A stretch of 64,000 bases of DNA from Sinohyriopsis cumingii. Taxonomy: Eukaryota; Mollusca; Bivalvia; Unionida; Unionidae. A program made the translations under genes and the position numbers. The first letter of the stretch is position 1; each line of letters opens with the position of its first letter. Location of the stretch: contig CM068824.1 of the NCBI GenBank assembly GCA_028554795.2, positions 163,488,130 to 163,552,129 of the forward strand, given 5' to 3'. This document shows positions 1 to 12,249 of this stretch, in pieces. The notes beneath the pieces are model-generated. The model searched no databases, had not been told where the DNA came from, and saw nothing but the letters and a program-made list of their open reading frames with translations.

Positions 1-112
1 TGAGCCAAGGTGCAGACCCTGAACTGCTGGTACATTATGTGATGGCAGATCAGGATCTTTGTTGTTTGCTGTTCAACTTCTTATAAAGCAAGTATATATG
101 GTAATACCTGCA
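1..112 (+). repeat. Right half of an inverted-repeat element, cut by the window edge
   Basis: The first 110 bases match the right arm of the element at 4925-5015. Both read gaccctg, then an imperfect hairpin around cagatcag, then tgttgtttgc and an AT-rich tail ending in aaagcaagtata. Only the right arm is inside the window. No coding potential is visible. Confidence 0.55.
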
Positions 113-1419
113 ATGTTCTTAAAATATTCCATTTAAACAGGATTTCATGGGTGACTGAAATTCACATATGCCCACAGGTATGATAATTGAAGATATTATT
201 TGAAACTTTAACATTCTTTACAATTTATACATGTTAGGAACATTTCAATTAGTTTTTTTTTAATACATAATTTCCACGTTTAATTAACTTTTCTACAGGT
301 TAAATTACATACTAGTACATAGAAAATGAGTAAAAATAAATTGTGTACAAATAAATTACAGACTTAATCCTGATCATCACAGTTATTATCAGTGGAATTG
401 TCCTCATCATGTTCAACTTGACTGCCATTATTGTAATCACATAATGGCAATATATCATTGGGAAAGAATAGATATATTAATTAGACCATGTCATCATTAA
501 AGTTCCTCTGCAATTATACTTTTTCTGTTTTACAAATTTGTTTCAGGATTCATTAACCTTCAATTTTAGTAAACAACAATATACACTAATCATAAAATAG
601 ATTTTTATTAGGTTATTGTTTAAATAATTATTCATAAAATATATGAAAATAAAAACTGTGATAAAGCAAGAAATGTCCAGGCTTTTAGCTACTAAAATTT
701 GTTTGCATTTTAGACCCAAATTTATGGATAATTTTTTGTGGGATGCAAACTTTCACAGATTTTATTTCAAGACATAATTAGATCCAATGTATGTACATGT
801 TTTGGCTCAAGTTTAAACGAATTGTACTTTAAGATTTTAGGTTTTATTTTAGAATTATTCTGTCCAGTGTGCAAGTAAAAACACTGATTTTTAATTTGAC
901 ACAAATTTGAGTACATTGTTTTTAAAACAGTTATATATCCACTCTAAATGAAGCTTAGGTTTTTTTACATAAGCTAATTTTAATACCTTTCTTGACATTT
1001 CAGGATTACTCTTTCAACATGGAAAATGTCTTTATTTGCCAAATGAGAATTATGTGATTCTTTTCAATGTCTCAAAGATTTTGTTGTGTACTTCCTTTTG
1101 ATTTTTACAATTCCATATCTGACAGTGAAAATTATTGTGTTGAAACTGCACGTGTGTGTGCATATGTGTTTAGAAATATTAATCTGCTTCCATGGTTGTG
1201 AAGTGCTTCAGTAAAATATTTAGGAAAGTGGATGTGGAAAACATTCATTATGCTGAATAGGTGGTCCTTTCAGAAAAGTCAGACTGTTCAGTCGGAGTTA
1301 CAATAGTCCATCCAAATTTGTTTATTTCAAATTCGATCATTTAAGAATAAACTTGACAAGAACACCTTAGAGGGAGACGAGACAGATCAATCACTTTCCA
1401 CCACCACTGGTGTTAGGGT
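113..1419. other. AT-rich intergenic DNA, no gene seen
   Basis: Long A and T runs with stops in all frames. No coding region, RNA gene or clear repeat is recognised here. Confidence 0.6.
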
Positions 1420-2200
1420 TTTAGTTAATGGTTTTCATTTGCATATATTACCTAAACCCTTTGATTGATTCTCATCATACTTGACATGAATCATTATGAA
1501 ACTAAGACAGTACTGCAACATGATCTGCTCACTCCTTTTACCTTGTAGTCAAGGTAACAGTCAAGGATAAATGTATATTTATGTTTCGATTAAAATTGTT
1601 AAATTTGCTAATATTTCCTAAACACCTTGATAGATGTTTGTCACACTTGCAATTAATTATCATAAAGCTAAGACATTTCATTATATGATGCACTTACTTC
1701 ACCCTATGACCTTGGGCTTAGAGTCATGCTAATAGAAAATGTGTGTCAAGGTTTTGATTAAAGTTTTTTCATTTATGAATATTTCCTAAAGCCCATGATG
1801 AATTTTCTTCATACTTGGAATGCATCATTATGAAGCTAAGACAGTTCATTCTGTGACATGTGCTTGCATTTTGACCTAGGAGTCAAGGTCACAATGATAG
1901 AAAATTTCTATTTAGGTTTTTTGGTTAAGTTTTTTCATATTTATAAAACCAACATGATGAATTTTCTGCACACTTGGGGATGAATCATTACGAAACTAAG
2001 ACAATTCATTCTGCTACACATGCTGTCTATCCTTTGATCTGGTCATCAAGATCACATTCATAGAGAACTCAAGTTAAGGTTCATTACTTATAGTAAACCC
2101 CTTGATTTTGTTGATAATTTAAATGAACTGTTATGAAACCAAGAAAAAATTATGTGACATGTTTGCTGAACCTGTTCTTGGGGTCAAGGTCACATGTTCT
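1420..2200. repeat. Decayed tandem repeat, unit about 150-175 bp, about five copies
   Basis: Successive blocks share the same order of words: a run like catcatacttg, then atgaatcattatgaaacta, then agacagttcatt, then a gacctaggagtcaaggtcac segment, then a stretch like tttcatatttatgaat. Copies begin near 1441, 1616, 1786, 1931 and 2076. They differ by many substitutions and small indels, so the array is old. No open frame runs through it. Confidence 0.6.
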
Positions 2201-4008
2201 ACAGCAATGCTTTAATTGTAGTCTCAGCATGCAGACCTCGACCTTGTAATATGATACATTAAAATGGAATTTTCTTGTCAAATTGCTGTCTTTACTGTTT
2301 TATTGCTGGTACAGCAATAGGATGAATTATTGAGATGTGTATTTTGCCAACTAGGGTGTTTAGGTTATATCAGATAAATTTGAAAAGTGACCATTTCTGT
2401 TTCATTCCTTAAACTCAAATAAGGATGGAGTTTTCTGTCTCAGATTTCAAATACATGTTTACAGTATTTCCCACCGAGCTACTCTTTATTGTTGCAGTGA
2501 CATAATATTCTTTATATGTATTTTTTATTTTTCTCATTTTTGTGTATTTCCTTGATATGATAATGTCAGATTTTGGTGACCAGCTATTGTCTTTTTCAAA
2601 AGGATGTTGTTTGTTATGATGAACTGTTTACAGAAAATCACTATTGATCACCTGTCAAAATATTGATGTTATTTTCCTATAAGATTTTAGTGTATAAGAT
2701 CATATGTTTTTAAAAACAACATACCATGTCAGTACTCATTCCATGGATGTATGCAGATTTCATTTACTTCTCATTATAAGATAAATATTGGTTACTATGA
2801 GTGTAGCAAATGAAGAAGACTCCTGATTATTTATGTTAAAAACCTTGTTTTACTAATTAAATACCACATTTTTACTTTTAAAAATTGTATTAGTAATAAT
2901 AACAAGTATGCAGGGGCTAAATGCAGATCCTATATTTTGTTAACTGTTTGAGTTTAAGGAGAGGTTAGTTCATTTTACTTAAATGATCAATGTTTCAGTT
3001 ATTCACTGGAAGTGTGGTATTTTAACTGAAAATGGGGTGTTTGACTGAACTTCCTCTAAATCTATCATTGGGTGGTGGATTTGTCCATCAAGGCTGCTGG
3101 GAAAACTTTTTAATTTCTTGCATCATCCTTAAAGTCTGCTCATTTTCAAATTCTCATATCATCCGTAGCAGTCTGCTTTATTTATTTACTTACTTTTTTT
3201 TTACACATTTTTTGAAAATAATAATGGCACTGTATTCTACATATGGGAGAGGAATTGTACCATTGACAGTAAAAATTTGATAGGTATCCAATAGTTAACA
3301 ATTACTGAACAAGATGAAAGGCACTAAGCCATGTTTGAAAGGGTATTTACTGGAAGACAGCATTCACTTGATATAAACTTTATATTGTCTCAATGTCCCT
3401 ACACAGTCTCAACATACCATAGTCCCAAATCTTCCAAATTTAAGTTCACAATATGCATGTATTGCAAATAATGTCTTGCAGGGGTATATATTGGAACTGA
3501 AATGTATGAACCTTTGCAGTTATGTATAGTTTTCATTTGCAGACAGAAAAATGTGTATCCAGTAAATGACTGTGTTTTTAACATATCATATTCTCCTGTC
3601 ATAAAGTAATTATATGCAGGAATGTACAAGTTTTCATCATTCCATCTTTACTTATTCACTCCTTTTTAGTTTCATTTTGGAATGAATGTAGAAAAATTAT
3701 AAATGTGTAGAATTTTTCATTAGTCTAGTTCCCGTCCTGTTGAGTTACTTTTGTCAAAAGAATTACAGGTGACCAGTCTCAAAACGACATTATTTATCTT
3801 GCACATATCCCATTTTGTATGTTTTGAACAGTTGTATATACTATAAGTGGAAATCTGGGTTATTAGTGTTTTGTAGTGTATCTTTTATTAAGTATATAAA
3901 TTTAAAATTGTCACATTATAAATTTGAGTTTATGTAAAATGCCTAAATTATTTACATAACAATGACTACAATAAACTGAATGACATGTGCTTAAGGGGAT
4001 CTGTCTCT
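2201..4008. other. AT-rich intergenic DNA, no gene seen
   Basis: T-rich sequence with short chance frames only. No domain, splice pattern or repeat structure is recognised. Confidence 0.55.
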
Positions 4009-4575
4009 TATATACTACAGTCTTATTTAATCCAACAGACAAGTTAGATTCATGTATACTACAATCTTATTTAATCCAACAGACAAGTCAGATTCATGTA
4101 TACTACAATCTTATTTAATCCAACAGACAAGTTAGATTCATGTATACTACAATCTTATTTAATCCAACAGACAAGTCAGATTCATGTATACTACAATCTT
4201 ATTTAATCCAACAGACAAGTCAGATTCGTTTATACTACAATCTTATTTAATCCAACCGACAAGTCAGATTCATGTATACTACAATCTTATTTAATCCAAC
4301 AGACAAGTCAGATTCATGTATCCAACAGACAAGTCAGATTCGTTTATACTACAATCTTATTTAATCCAAAAGACAAGTCAGATTCATGTACACTACAATC
4401 TTATTTAATCCAACAGACAAGTCAGATTCATGTATGCTACAATCTTATTTAATCCAATAGACAAGTCAGATTCATATATACTGCAATCTTATTTAATCCA
4501 ACAGACCAGTCAGATTCATGTATACTACAATCTTATTTAATCCAACAGACATTTCAATTCAGATTCATGTATTAG
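4009..4575. repeat. 44-bp minisatellite, about 12-13 copies
   Basis: The unit runs tactacaatcttatttaatc followed by caacagacaagtcagattca and tgta (44 bp). Copies are head to tail with few substitutions, for example aagtta/aagtca and catgta/cgttta. One copy near 4318 is shortened. The last copy runs straight into the SINE at 4584. Confidence 0.9.
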
Positions 4576-4583
4576 TATAAAGT

Positions 4584-4800
4584 AGGGGAGTTGCAGTGGC
4601 TCAGCAGTTAACATGCCAGATTTGTGACCAAACGTGTGCAGGTTCAGATCTTACCATCAGACCAGCCTGAGTTTGCTACCACAGTGTGTCCCTGAGCAAG
4701 GCACTTAACTCCAATTGCCACAATGTGTCCCTGAGCAAGGCACTTAACTCCAATTGCCTCAGCACTAAGTAATCTACTTGTGTTGCTGTGCCATAAAGCA
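4584..4800 (+). mobile_element. tRNA-derived SINE with duplicated core
   Basis: The head reads like a tRNA: a box A-like tggctcagcagtta near 4598 and a box B-like ggttcagatctta near 4631, spaced as in a Pol III internal promoter. It is followed by a core, gtgtgtccctgagcaaggca, of the kind common to several animal tRNA-SINE families. The core and its continuation cttaactccaattgcc are present twice in tandem (about 4685-4722 and 4723-4760, roughly 38 bp each). The duplication looks like a local replication event after or during insertion. The element directly abuts a minisatellite on the left and an inverted-repeat element on the right, so its own ends are uncertain. Confidence 0.6.
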
Positions 4801-4804
4801 CCAA

Positions 4805-5015
4805 AATCAAAACGTTGCTTAAAGTAAGTCCAACTGCAGCCTACGTGGACCCAGATCTGCCGTATCTTCATGCACCAAAAGATCTGTGTCTGTGTGGGAT
4901 TTTTTTAAATGTGTTAGTAGAACAATTTACATAGACCCTGATCTGCTGATGCATTGTGTGTCAGCAGATCAGAGCCAATGTTGTTTGCAGTTGGACTTAA
5001 CTTAAAAGCAAGTAT
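4805..5015. mobile_element. MITE-like imperfect inverted repeat of about 210 bp
   Basis: The left arm contains taagtccaactgca and cccagatctgcc. The right arm contains the reverse complement, tgcagttggactta, preceded by tcagcagatcag. The arms are about 60-70 bp with many mismatches, and the right arm holds a smaller hairpin (ctgatctgctga against tcagcagatcag). A second right arm is present at 1-112, so this is a family and not a chance hairpin. No target duplication could be seen. It could also be the 3' part of the adjacent SINE. Confidence 0.45.
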
Positions 5016-5489
5016 AAATGATACACCACTTTATATCTCCAGTAACTTCTGTCTGGTTCATAATCTAACAATGATGAAAGACTCATAATTACATTGATAA
5101 CCTTCCTGTTAAGTAAAATGTTTGGTATCATGAGATGAATTTTTCAGTTATCAATTCAGATGGGAAAATTCATGTTTGCATCAAAACAAATATCAAGCTT
5201 ACGTAGTGTGCATAACATGTGAAGACGAACCACCACTGTAAATATTGGAAATTAGGTCAGGATTGTAAGACTATCATAACTCTTGTATTTTCCAGACTTG
5301 AGTGTACACGTTTTGGAAAAATATTGTGTGTGATTTAAGTGATCATGAGGGTTTGTTCTTTAAATTAAGTGGTGGCTTGTTAGCAAAAGTTTATTGTCAC
5401 TACTACTCTAAACTACTACTGAAAGGATGCATGAAACTTCTCACACCCATTCATCCCAGGGTCTAGCTTGTCCTGTTTGAAAATGGTGC
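5016..5489. other. Intergenic DNA, no feature seen
   Basis: No coding frame, RNA gene or repeat is recognised. Confidence 0.55.
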
Positions 5490-5971
5490 CCTTCAGGCAT
5501 TTAGTTATTATTGTGGTCATGTTGAAAATGTTAATATTGTTAATATTCCTGAACGAATGGTCATGTCAACATAGGGCTCTCACTAAAATCTTCTTTTGAC
5601 ATGATGGTGTTAAACAAAACTGATGCCATTTTGATATCTAACATGGTAGTCATCTTTAAGATCATCTTGCTTCCTCCAGAACAGATGGTCATATCTACAT
5701 GGAATTTTCACTAAAGACTTATTATGACATTTAGTTGGACCTAAACAAAATTCGTGCTGATCCAACTTCCACCATGACTACCATGGCAACCATCTTGAAA
5801 TCTTGCTTCATTTGAATGGATTGTTTTATTGGGGTTTTCATTAAATTACTTTTTATGATATATATTTGGTTCTAAGTGAAAATGTTTCCAAATCTGACCT
5901 CCAACGTGGCTGATATGGTGGCCATTTTGAATATCTTGTTATGGATATTCTGAATAGATGGTCATCATTGG
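5490..5971. repeat. Diverged tandem repeat (about 120-200 bp units) interrupted by the DIRS-like element
   Basis: Three units and the start of a fourth share the order gaa(c/t)agatggtcat, a word like ttttcactaaa, a segment like cctaaacaaaattc, then tggccattttgaatatcttg. Units begin near 5550, 5695 and 5815. The fourth begins near 5953 and stops after about 20 bases at the left end of the DIRS-like element. Sequence matching its continuation (ttcactaatgacta, then aacaaaattc) appears at 12468-12535. The element therefore appears to have inserted into this unit. Confidence 0.55.
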
Positions 5972-6190
5972 GTTTCTCCTTCGAATGTATTCCCCAACCA
6001 CATTAACATTAAAAAATAAACCCTACTACCTGCCCCACCCAACCCCGAATCCAGCCCTCCCAAAGATGAAAATTTGTCTTTATGTGTATACTATATAGAC
6101 AAAGGGCAATAACTCTTGCCCACTGCCTCCCCTTGCCACCTACTGGTGGTGCTAGTTTGAAGCTTTTACTGTGAACTGGAAAGACGTAGT
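5972..6190 (-). repeat. Left inverted terminal repeat of the DIRS-like fossil
   Basis: It begins gtttctccttcgaatgta. Its reverse complement aligns to 12250-12467, sharing blocks such as ggtggcaaggggagg, agagttattgc, ctttgtctatat and tttgggagggntggattcgg. The match is imperfect, in keeping with age. Confidence 0.8.
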
Positions 6191-6544
6191 TCATTTGACC
6201 TCCCTAAAACCAGATGGATTTTGTGTTATATCCATCCACCATCCATTGAGGATTACATTATTTTGAGACTTATTACATCTTAATCTACACATATGTGGAC
6301 TTTATCTCTGCAGTCTCTTACCATATGGTTTTTGTGGCTACATTGTTGTAGACAATAGCAAAAACCAACATATTTGTAGTTTGTGTTTGCGCACACTGTC
6401 TATTTAACATGTCTTTGACATGTTTAACATTGTCAACTATGAATATTATTATATTTTTTTCTGTCTTTATTCTTTTGCCATTTCAAAACATAACAATCAC
6501 TATGAAGTATATGAAGTACAAAGAATTCAAGGTCAGCATGAATT

Positions 6545-7345
6545 TACATAATCCATGCATCACCTGTATCCAAGTGTACATCATCAGGTACATGCATCAC
6601 CTGTATCCAAGTGTACATTGTCAGGTACACGCATCACATGTATCCAAGTGTACATTGTTAGGTACACGCATCACATGTATCCAAGTGTACATCATCAGAT
6701 ACATGCATTACCTGTATCCAAGTGTACATCGTCAGATACTTGTATCACCGGTATCCAAGTGTACATCATCAGATACATACGTCACCAGTATCTAAGTGTA
6801 CAACCTCAGATACAGGCATCACCTGTATCCAAGTGTACATCATCAAATACATGCATCACCTGTATCTAAGTGTACATCATCACATACAGGTATCACCTGT
6901 ATCTAAGTGTACATCATCAGATACAGGCATCACCTGTATCCAGGTGTACATCATCAGATATATGCATCACCTGTATCCAAGTGTACATCATCAGATACAT
7001 GCATTACCTGTATCCAAGTGTACATCGTCAGATACATGCATCACCTGTATCTAAGTGTACATCGTCAGATACAGGCATCACCTGTAGCCAGGTGTACATC
7101 ATCAGATACATGCATCACCTGTATCCAAGTGTACATCATCAGATACACGCATCACATGTATCCAAGTGTACATCATCAGATACATGCATCACCTGTATCC
7201 AAATGTACATTGTCAGATACAGGCATCACCTGTATCCAAGTGTACATCATCAGATACATGCATCACCTGTATCCAAGTGTACATTGTCAGATAGACGCAT
7301 CACATGTATCCAAGTGTACATCGTCAGATACATGCGGCACATGTA
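6545..7345. repeat. 37-bp minisatellite inside the DIRS-like fossil, about 21-22 copies
   Basis: The unit is atccaagtgtacatcatcag followed by atacatgcatcacctgt (37 bp), repeated head to tail with common variants (cgtcag, cacgca, acaggc). The unit holds no stop in any + frame and 37 is not a multiple of three, so all three + frames stay open for several hundred bases. The resulting overlapping open frames are products of the repeat and not evidence of a protein. The sequence just left (6400-6530) and just right (7440-7560) of the array is related: both have a T/C-rich run followed by catttca and aacat. The array may therefore have grown inside a duplicated segment. Confidence 0.85.
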
Positions 7346-7699
7346 CTAATTAGTCAGATACTACATGGTCGACAGTACTAAGGAAAAGTTCAAAGAACAA
7401 GAAATGATGGGGGAAATCAAAGTCTGAGAGTACTGAGGCATTGAGTATCCCCTGGCATAGCTAGTTTCTCACATTGTTAATGTTAACTGTTAATATATTT
7501 TTATTTTTTCTTTCTTTCTTCCTTTGTCATTTCAGAACATTGATGATGAAGTGTATGTTTGGTACAACATTAGACAACAGAGCTGATTAGTTCTGACCAA
7601 CTTTTCCCATCCTTCCATCTTCTTCTGTCCTAGCAGAACATTTCAACACGATGGGGAAAGAATTTTCATCCAATCCTAGGCATCTCAGTATGTGTCGGT

Positions 7700-9060
7700 A
7701 TCCCTGCATGTCTGAGCATGGCCTTAGGACAAGTTGCACCTCAGTTTGATGCTGTACTGGTTACTGAACATTCAGCTCAGCCATCTGGCCCACAATCCAC
7801 TCAGTTCAGGGACTGTATGGCTTCCATGGTATACTGTACCACACTTCATCATGTAGAACCATGCAGTGTTGAACTTGACAAGGATCTTATTGATAGATTA
7901 ATCCATTACTCTATTATAACCACTACATTGGTAATTCCACTGTCGACACTATCGACTCCACTACTGACAGCTTTTGGTTTTGACAAGCTGTTTGTACCAG
8001 TTTGACAACTATATTCTCAGATACTGTTAGCCATTTACTCATGGCTTACCCTCTGGAACTGTAACATGACAGCCTTAGAGAAGATGTCTTCACCTTAACT
8101 ATACCTCTGTGTTTGCATTATATGGATGTAGATTTTGATCTCAACCAGGATGACTCACACACTGAGTATGGGGATAATCCTGATATTAGCTCCCTCTTCT
8201 ACACCTGCATACAGGGTCAAGGCCTCAGTCAATACTGAAAATGAGGAAGTCAGCCCCTCCTTTCATCTTCTCCCGCTGTCAAGAAAAATCAAGTAAAACA
8301 CCAGTATCCTTCAAAGCTCAAAAACAAAAGCTGGTATAGAATTGATTTCAATACTTTTTCTACAGGTCCCCCAGTGTTAGACAAGAACTGCACTGCAGTC
8401 AATATGATAGTGTACTTACTGTAAGATGGATGAAGGAGTTATGTATGCCACTTCGAAGCTCATTCACAACATTGTGGCCATGTCTTCATTGTTGGATATG
8501 GCATTGCTGACAATATTTTTGCAGCTTGCTGAAAGGCTAGCAAAAACACACCTGGGATCAATGGCTAGAATACCAAAGGTGGTTAACTGGGCAGACCATC
8601 ATGAAATAGCAAATACTTTAGTGGCTTACTCTAACCCAGAACTTGTACAACAGGATCTATGCCTATGTTTTACCTCGCTCAAACCTCATTATGCACTGAC
8701 ACTGTGAACCACTTCCTTCAGATTGCATCTAATGTTCAGTGATAAGATAAATGAACTACAGAGACAGGCAGGACAGGAACTGACCCTCCATCTCTCTACA
8801 TAACTATCACATTATAAATCATCTCTCACTCTGCCTCGAAAATGAGATGACAGAAGACAAGGTGATGCAGGATCATTTGCTTCTGAACCCAAAGAACAGG
8901 CACAGTCCCATCCCTATACACAGAGACCATTTGCTGAACAGTCTTGGAGACAGTCATCTCATTGGGATAGGAAACCAAGTTTCTCTACGACCAGTCCTCC
9001 ACTCTCTTGCTGATGACTCATGTGCCCAACTGCTTACAGACAACTATCCATAATTGTTTG
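7700..9060 (+). pseudogene. Gag-like region of the DIRS-like fossil
   Basis: Short + strand open stretches (7718-8005, 8426-8707, 8847-9053) precede the reverse transcriptase in the position expected for the first ORF of a DIRS element. No zinc knuckle or other signature is recognised, so the assignment rests on position alone. Confidence 0.4.
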
Positions 9061-9369
9061 TTTTTTTCAAAATTAGATTGATCTCTTCTCGCAAGATGAG
9101 TGTGTGATTCAAATTGTATCAAATGGACCTCGGATCTCGTTTTGCCATCCCCCTCCCTTTTTGTCTTCTCCATTCCCGAAGTAAGCTCTGTCAGACTTGG
9201 CATTTAAACACTTTTAAAACACGATATCAGGATGCTTGTAGAAAAGCTGGTGTGAAGATTTATTCAAAATCCACAATCTCCAAGGTTTTATTTTAAGCTT
9301 TTTCTAGTCAGGAAGACAGTAGCAGACCAAGAATCAATCTCATTTAAATCAATTTATCCTTGCATCAAA

Positions 9370-9700
9370 TTTCAAGGCTGAGTTGGTCAGATCAGTCTGC
9401 CTCTCCATCCTTCGATACAAATTTGCACTCGGGTTTCATCTGACAGACACATATTTCTACATATCAATCCATCCATCCTCAAGAAAATTCCAGCAGTTTG
9501 CATACCAAGGGACTTGCTGTCAGTTTCATGCTCTCCCTTTTGGCTTAAACATAAGTCCTTGGGCCTTTATGAAACTGCTCAACCTCATCATCTCCCTCTT
9601 CTGTACAACAGTATCAACCTTCACAGCAGTATATTTGGACAACATTCCCCAGAAATAAATGGTAAGTTCTCTTCTAGTCAAAGAAAAGAACCATCACAAT
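9370..9700 (+). pseudogene. Reverse transcriptase region of the DIRS-like fossil
   Basis: The translated stretch at 9383-9658 carries the DIRS/Ngaro-type series: an LTDTYFYISIHPSSRKFQQF block, then FAYQG, FHALPFGLNISPWAFMKL, and a YLD motif about 30 residues later. This order is characteristic of YR-retrotransposon RT. It is one part of the broken element and is not functional. Confidence 0.75.
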
Positions 9701-10089
9701 TTCCCATTTACGTCATTTAGATTCTCTGATCTGTTGGGAAAAGTCTGACTTTTATCCTTCTTAACAGTTTATCCACCTGGGTATGGAATTTCACACCTAC
9801 CCAAACTTGATCTGTCCTTCCATTCCTCAGTTGGTCCAAATCATTTATCTTGCACAGTCCTTTTCCGTCAAGAAATGGATAAGAACCAAGGAGTTTATGT
9901 GACTCTACAGATTCTTCAGTACAGCAGCAGATCTTATCCTACTGGGTTGTCTATACATGCGCCCTTTGCCTTGCTCTCTCAATGACCCCAGTTTTCAATG
10001 CCACTCAATTTCAGGGTCAGAGTAACAAGCAAGATTCCTGAACCAATGAAATAACCATTGCTGACTCACAGCAGGAATACCACTCGAAC

Positions 10090-10500
10090 ATCCACCAACA
10101 GATCTGAAAGTATCCACAGACACAAGCTTTGGGGGTTTGGGAGCTCATCTATTCCCACATATTGACACCGTCAATGACCATTGGAGTCTGGAAGACAGGT
10201 CTCCATGTCAATCTTTTAGAGATGAAAGCCATCATAAAAACTTTTCAATTTTGCAGTGACCATCTTCAGAATAAGGTTGAACTCATCATGTCAGACAACT
10301 TAATGGTAGTGACAAACCTCCTCCAACAGGATGGTACCAATTCACCCCAATTCTGCATTTTGATCTGGCAATTTTGCTGTTGGTGCGCACATTGCAGTAT
10401 CAACATCCAGATCAGACATTCGCCCTGCTGACTCAGTGTCTTGGCTGAATCTCTATCAAAGAGAGGACAGGTTCTCAATCTATAATGGTCCCTCCATCCA
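10090..10500 (+). pseudogene. RNase H-like region of the DIRS-like fossil
   Basis: The stretch at 10129-10431 reads with blocks typical of the domain after DIRS RT: GVW, then HVNLLEMKAIIKTF, then IMSDNLMVVTNLLQQDGTNS and an RHSPC-like end. These match the position and pattern of the RNase H segment. It is degraded. Confidence 0.6.
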
Positions 10501-11059
10501 TCAGTCTTTCAACAGATTTGCCATTTATGGGGGCATCCAATAATATATCTTTTTGCAACCAGGGGATGCACAATTTACCCACTTTCAAATCACCATTACC
10601 AGATCTCAAGGCTTGGTCTAATGCTCTTTCTCAGTTGGAAGGTCTGTGGGCCTTTGCCTAACCCCCACCAGTCTTAGTTCCATAGGTCATACAGAAATTA
10701 CTGGGCTTAAAGAGCAAAATGATTCTGATTGTCCCTCTGCACTATGACAAATTCTGAATCAATGAATGATAGATCTACCCAGAAAGATCTGAACCAGACC
10801 AAATCTTCTCAAGCAGCCTTGGATCCATGTGTTCCATAATTGCCCAGAACACCTCTTTCATACCTGGCTCTTGTCGAGACAGCCTTGCAGTAAAAACAAT
10901 TCAACTCTTCAATCATGGAAAAAATTGCATGAAGTAGAAGGTCCTCCACTGTAAAGGCCTGTGAAGGGAAATGGTGCATTTTTAAGGAATGATGCAAAAT
11001 CAAAAGCATTGTCACATCAAGTTCCTCTGTCCCACAAGTAGCTGACTTTTTCTTTGGCT

Positions 11060-12110
11060 GTTCAAGGAGAAGAAGTTTGCTCTGATTACTATTATGGGCT
11101 ACCGTTCTATGATATTAGACACATTCCATCATCTTTACATGGAGGATCTTGGTCATAACAAAGACTTCTCTGATTCGTTGTCCAACTTTGACAAACACAG
11201 GCTTAAATACTCATTTTGTCTCCTAAGCTTAATCTATTCTGTATTCTCACTTGGCTGAAATCAAGCAAGTTCAAACCTTTAGTCTGGACCTTACTGAAGC
11301 TCCTTTCAAACAAAACCTGTTTCTTGATAGCATTATCAGCAATCAGAGTCAATGAATTACATGCCCTCTCAGTTGACCCGGACTACCTTCAGTCTTGATC
11401 AGATGGCTCATCGGTCCTTACGATGCAACGGTTTTTTTTTTTGTCACCAAGAACAGGTTGCTGTCAGTGAGCAATCAAAAAGTCATCAAATGTCCTCTTT
11501 CCTGTATTGACATATCCCAAGGGGCTTTCTAATAGAATCCAGTACACGTGCTCAGACTTTATCTTTAGTATAGCAAGCCAGTTTTTGGGACTTGAAGATG
11601 CTCCTTTCTTCAGTTAAACCTGGGAAAGGGAAAAAACCCCTGAAGTCATCTCGTCAGGCTGAAGTGGGTAATACCTATTGCGTACTCTCACTTAACACCA
11701 GAGCAGAGCCATCTCACGTATATATCTACTCATGAGTAATCTCTACAAGGCATTCCTTGACTAATATGTTTCTATCATAGATATTGTCGAGGCAGTCAAC
11801 TGGCATACACAGTCAACCTGCTAGAGATTTTATTTTTGAGATTTGGCTCTACAACGAAACACTGGATCTGATAGACCCAGCCTCAGCTGCACAAGCAGTT
11901 ACCAGACCCAAATGTAGTCAGCACATACTTTGGCTGAACACCCTGCACAGCTTTGCTAGACTCGTCCAAAACAAATATGTGGTAAGAATATCTCATTATT
12001 TCTTCTTACCAGTCATATCCACATTGCCTCCACTTGTATTGCTCACAATTACGAGAGTAGATTACGTAGTTCATATGAGGAGTCCTCAGAGGATACATGG
12101 GGTGTAGGCT
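11060..12110 (+). pseudogene. Tyrosine recombinase region of the DIRS-like fossil
   Basis: The stretch at 11216-11398 includes LSNKTCFLIALSAIRVNELH, which resembles the conserved first catalytic box of DIRS-type tyrosine recombinases (FLIALAS-x-RVSELHAL). It lies downstream of the RNase H segment, as expected for the family. The downstream open stretch 11784-12107 probably covers the end of this gene, but no signature was recognised there. Confidence 0.6.
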
Positions 12111-12119
12111 GCTTATTAC

Positions 12120-12200
12120 CTATTCTCCTAAAAATAATGGAAATGTATTCAAAGGAGAAAACACATTTTGTAGTAAATTATGTTTCTCCTAGAATACGTA
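12120..12200. repeat. Internal complementary region of the DIRS-like fossil
   Basis: Two back-to-back segments, gtattcaaaggagaaa and tttctcctagaatacgta, sit about 25 bp apart. The second half with its neighbour tagtaaatt is the reverse complement of the outer right end (gtattcgaggagaaac, aatttacta). The first half resembles the complement of the outer left end. A region complementary to both ends is the structure used by DIRS elements to form their circular intermediate. Confidence 0.65.
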
Positions 12201-12249
12201 CATATCACATTACTTTCATACACTCCTAACCTCCCTGCATTGTGAACAT

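Noticed and set aside
6409-7353. Five overlapping + strand frames of 104-159 codons with repeated HHLYPSVHHQ-type peptides
   Set aside because: They are products of the stop-free 37-bp minisatellite read in all three frames, inside a fossil retroelement.
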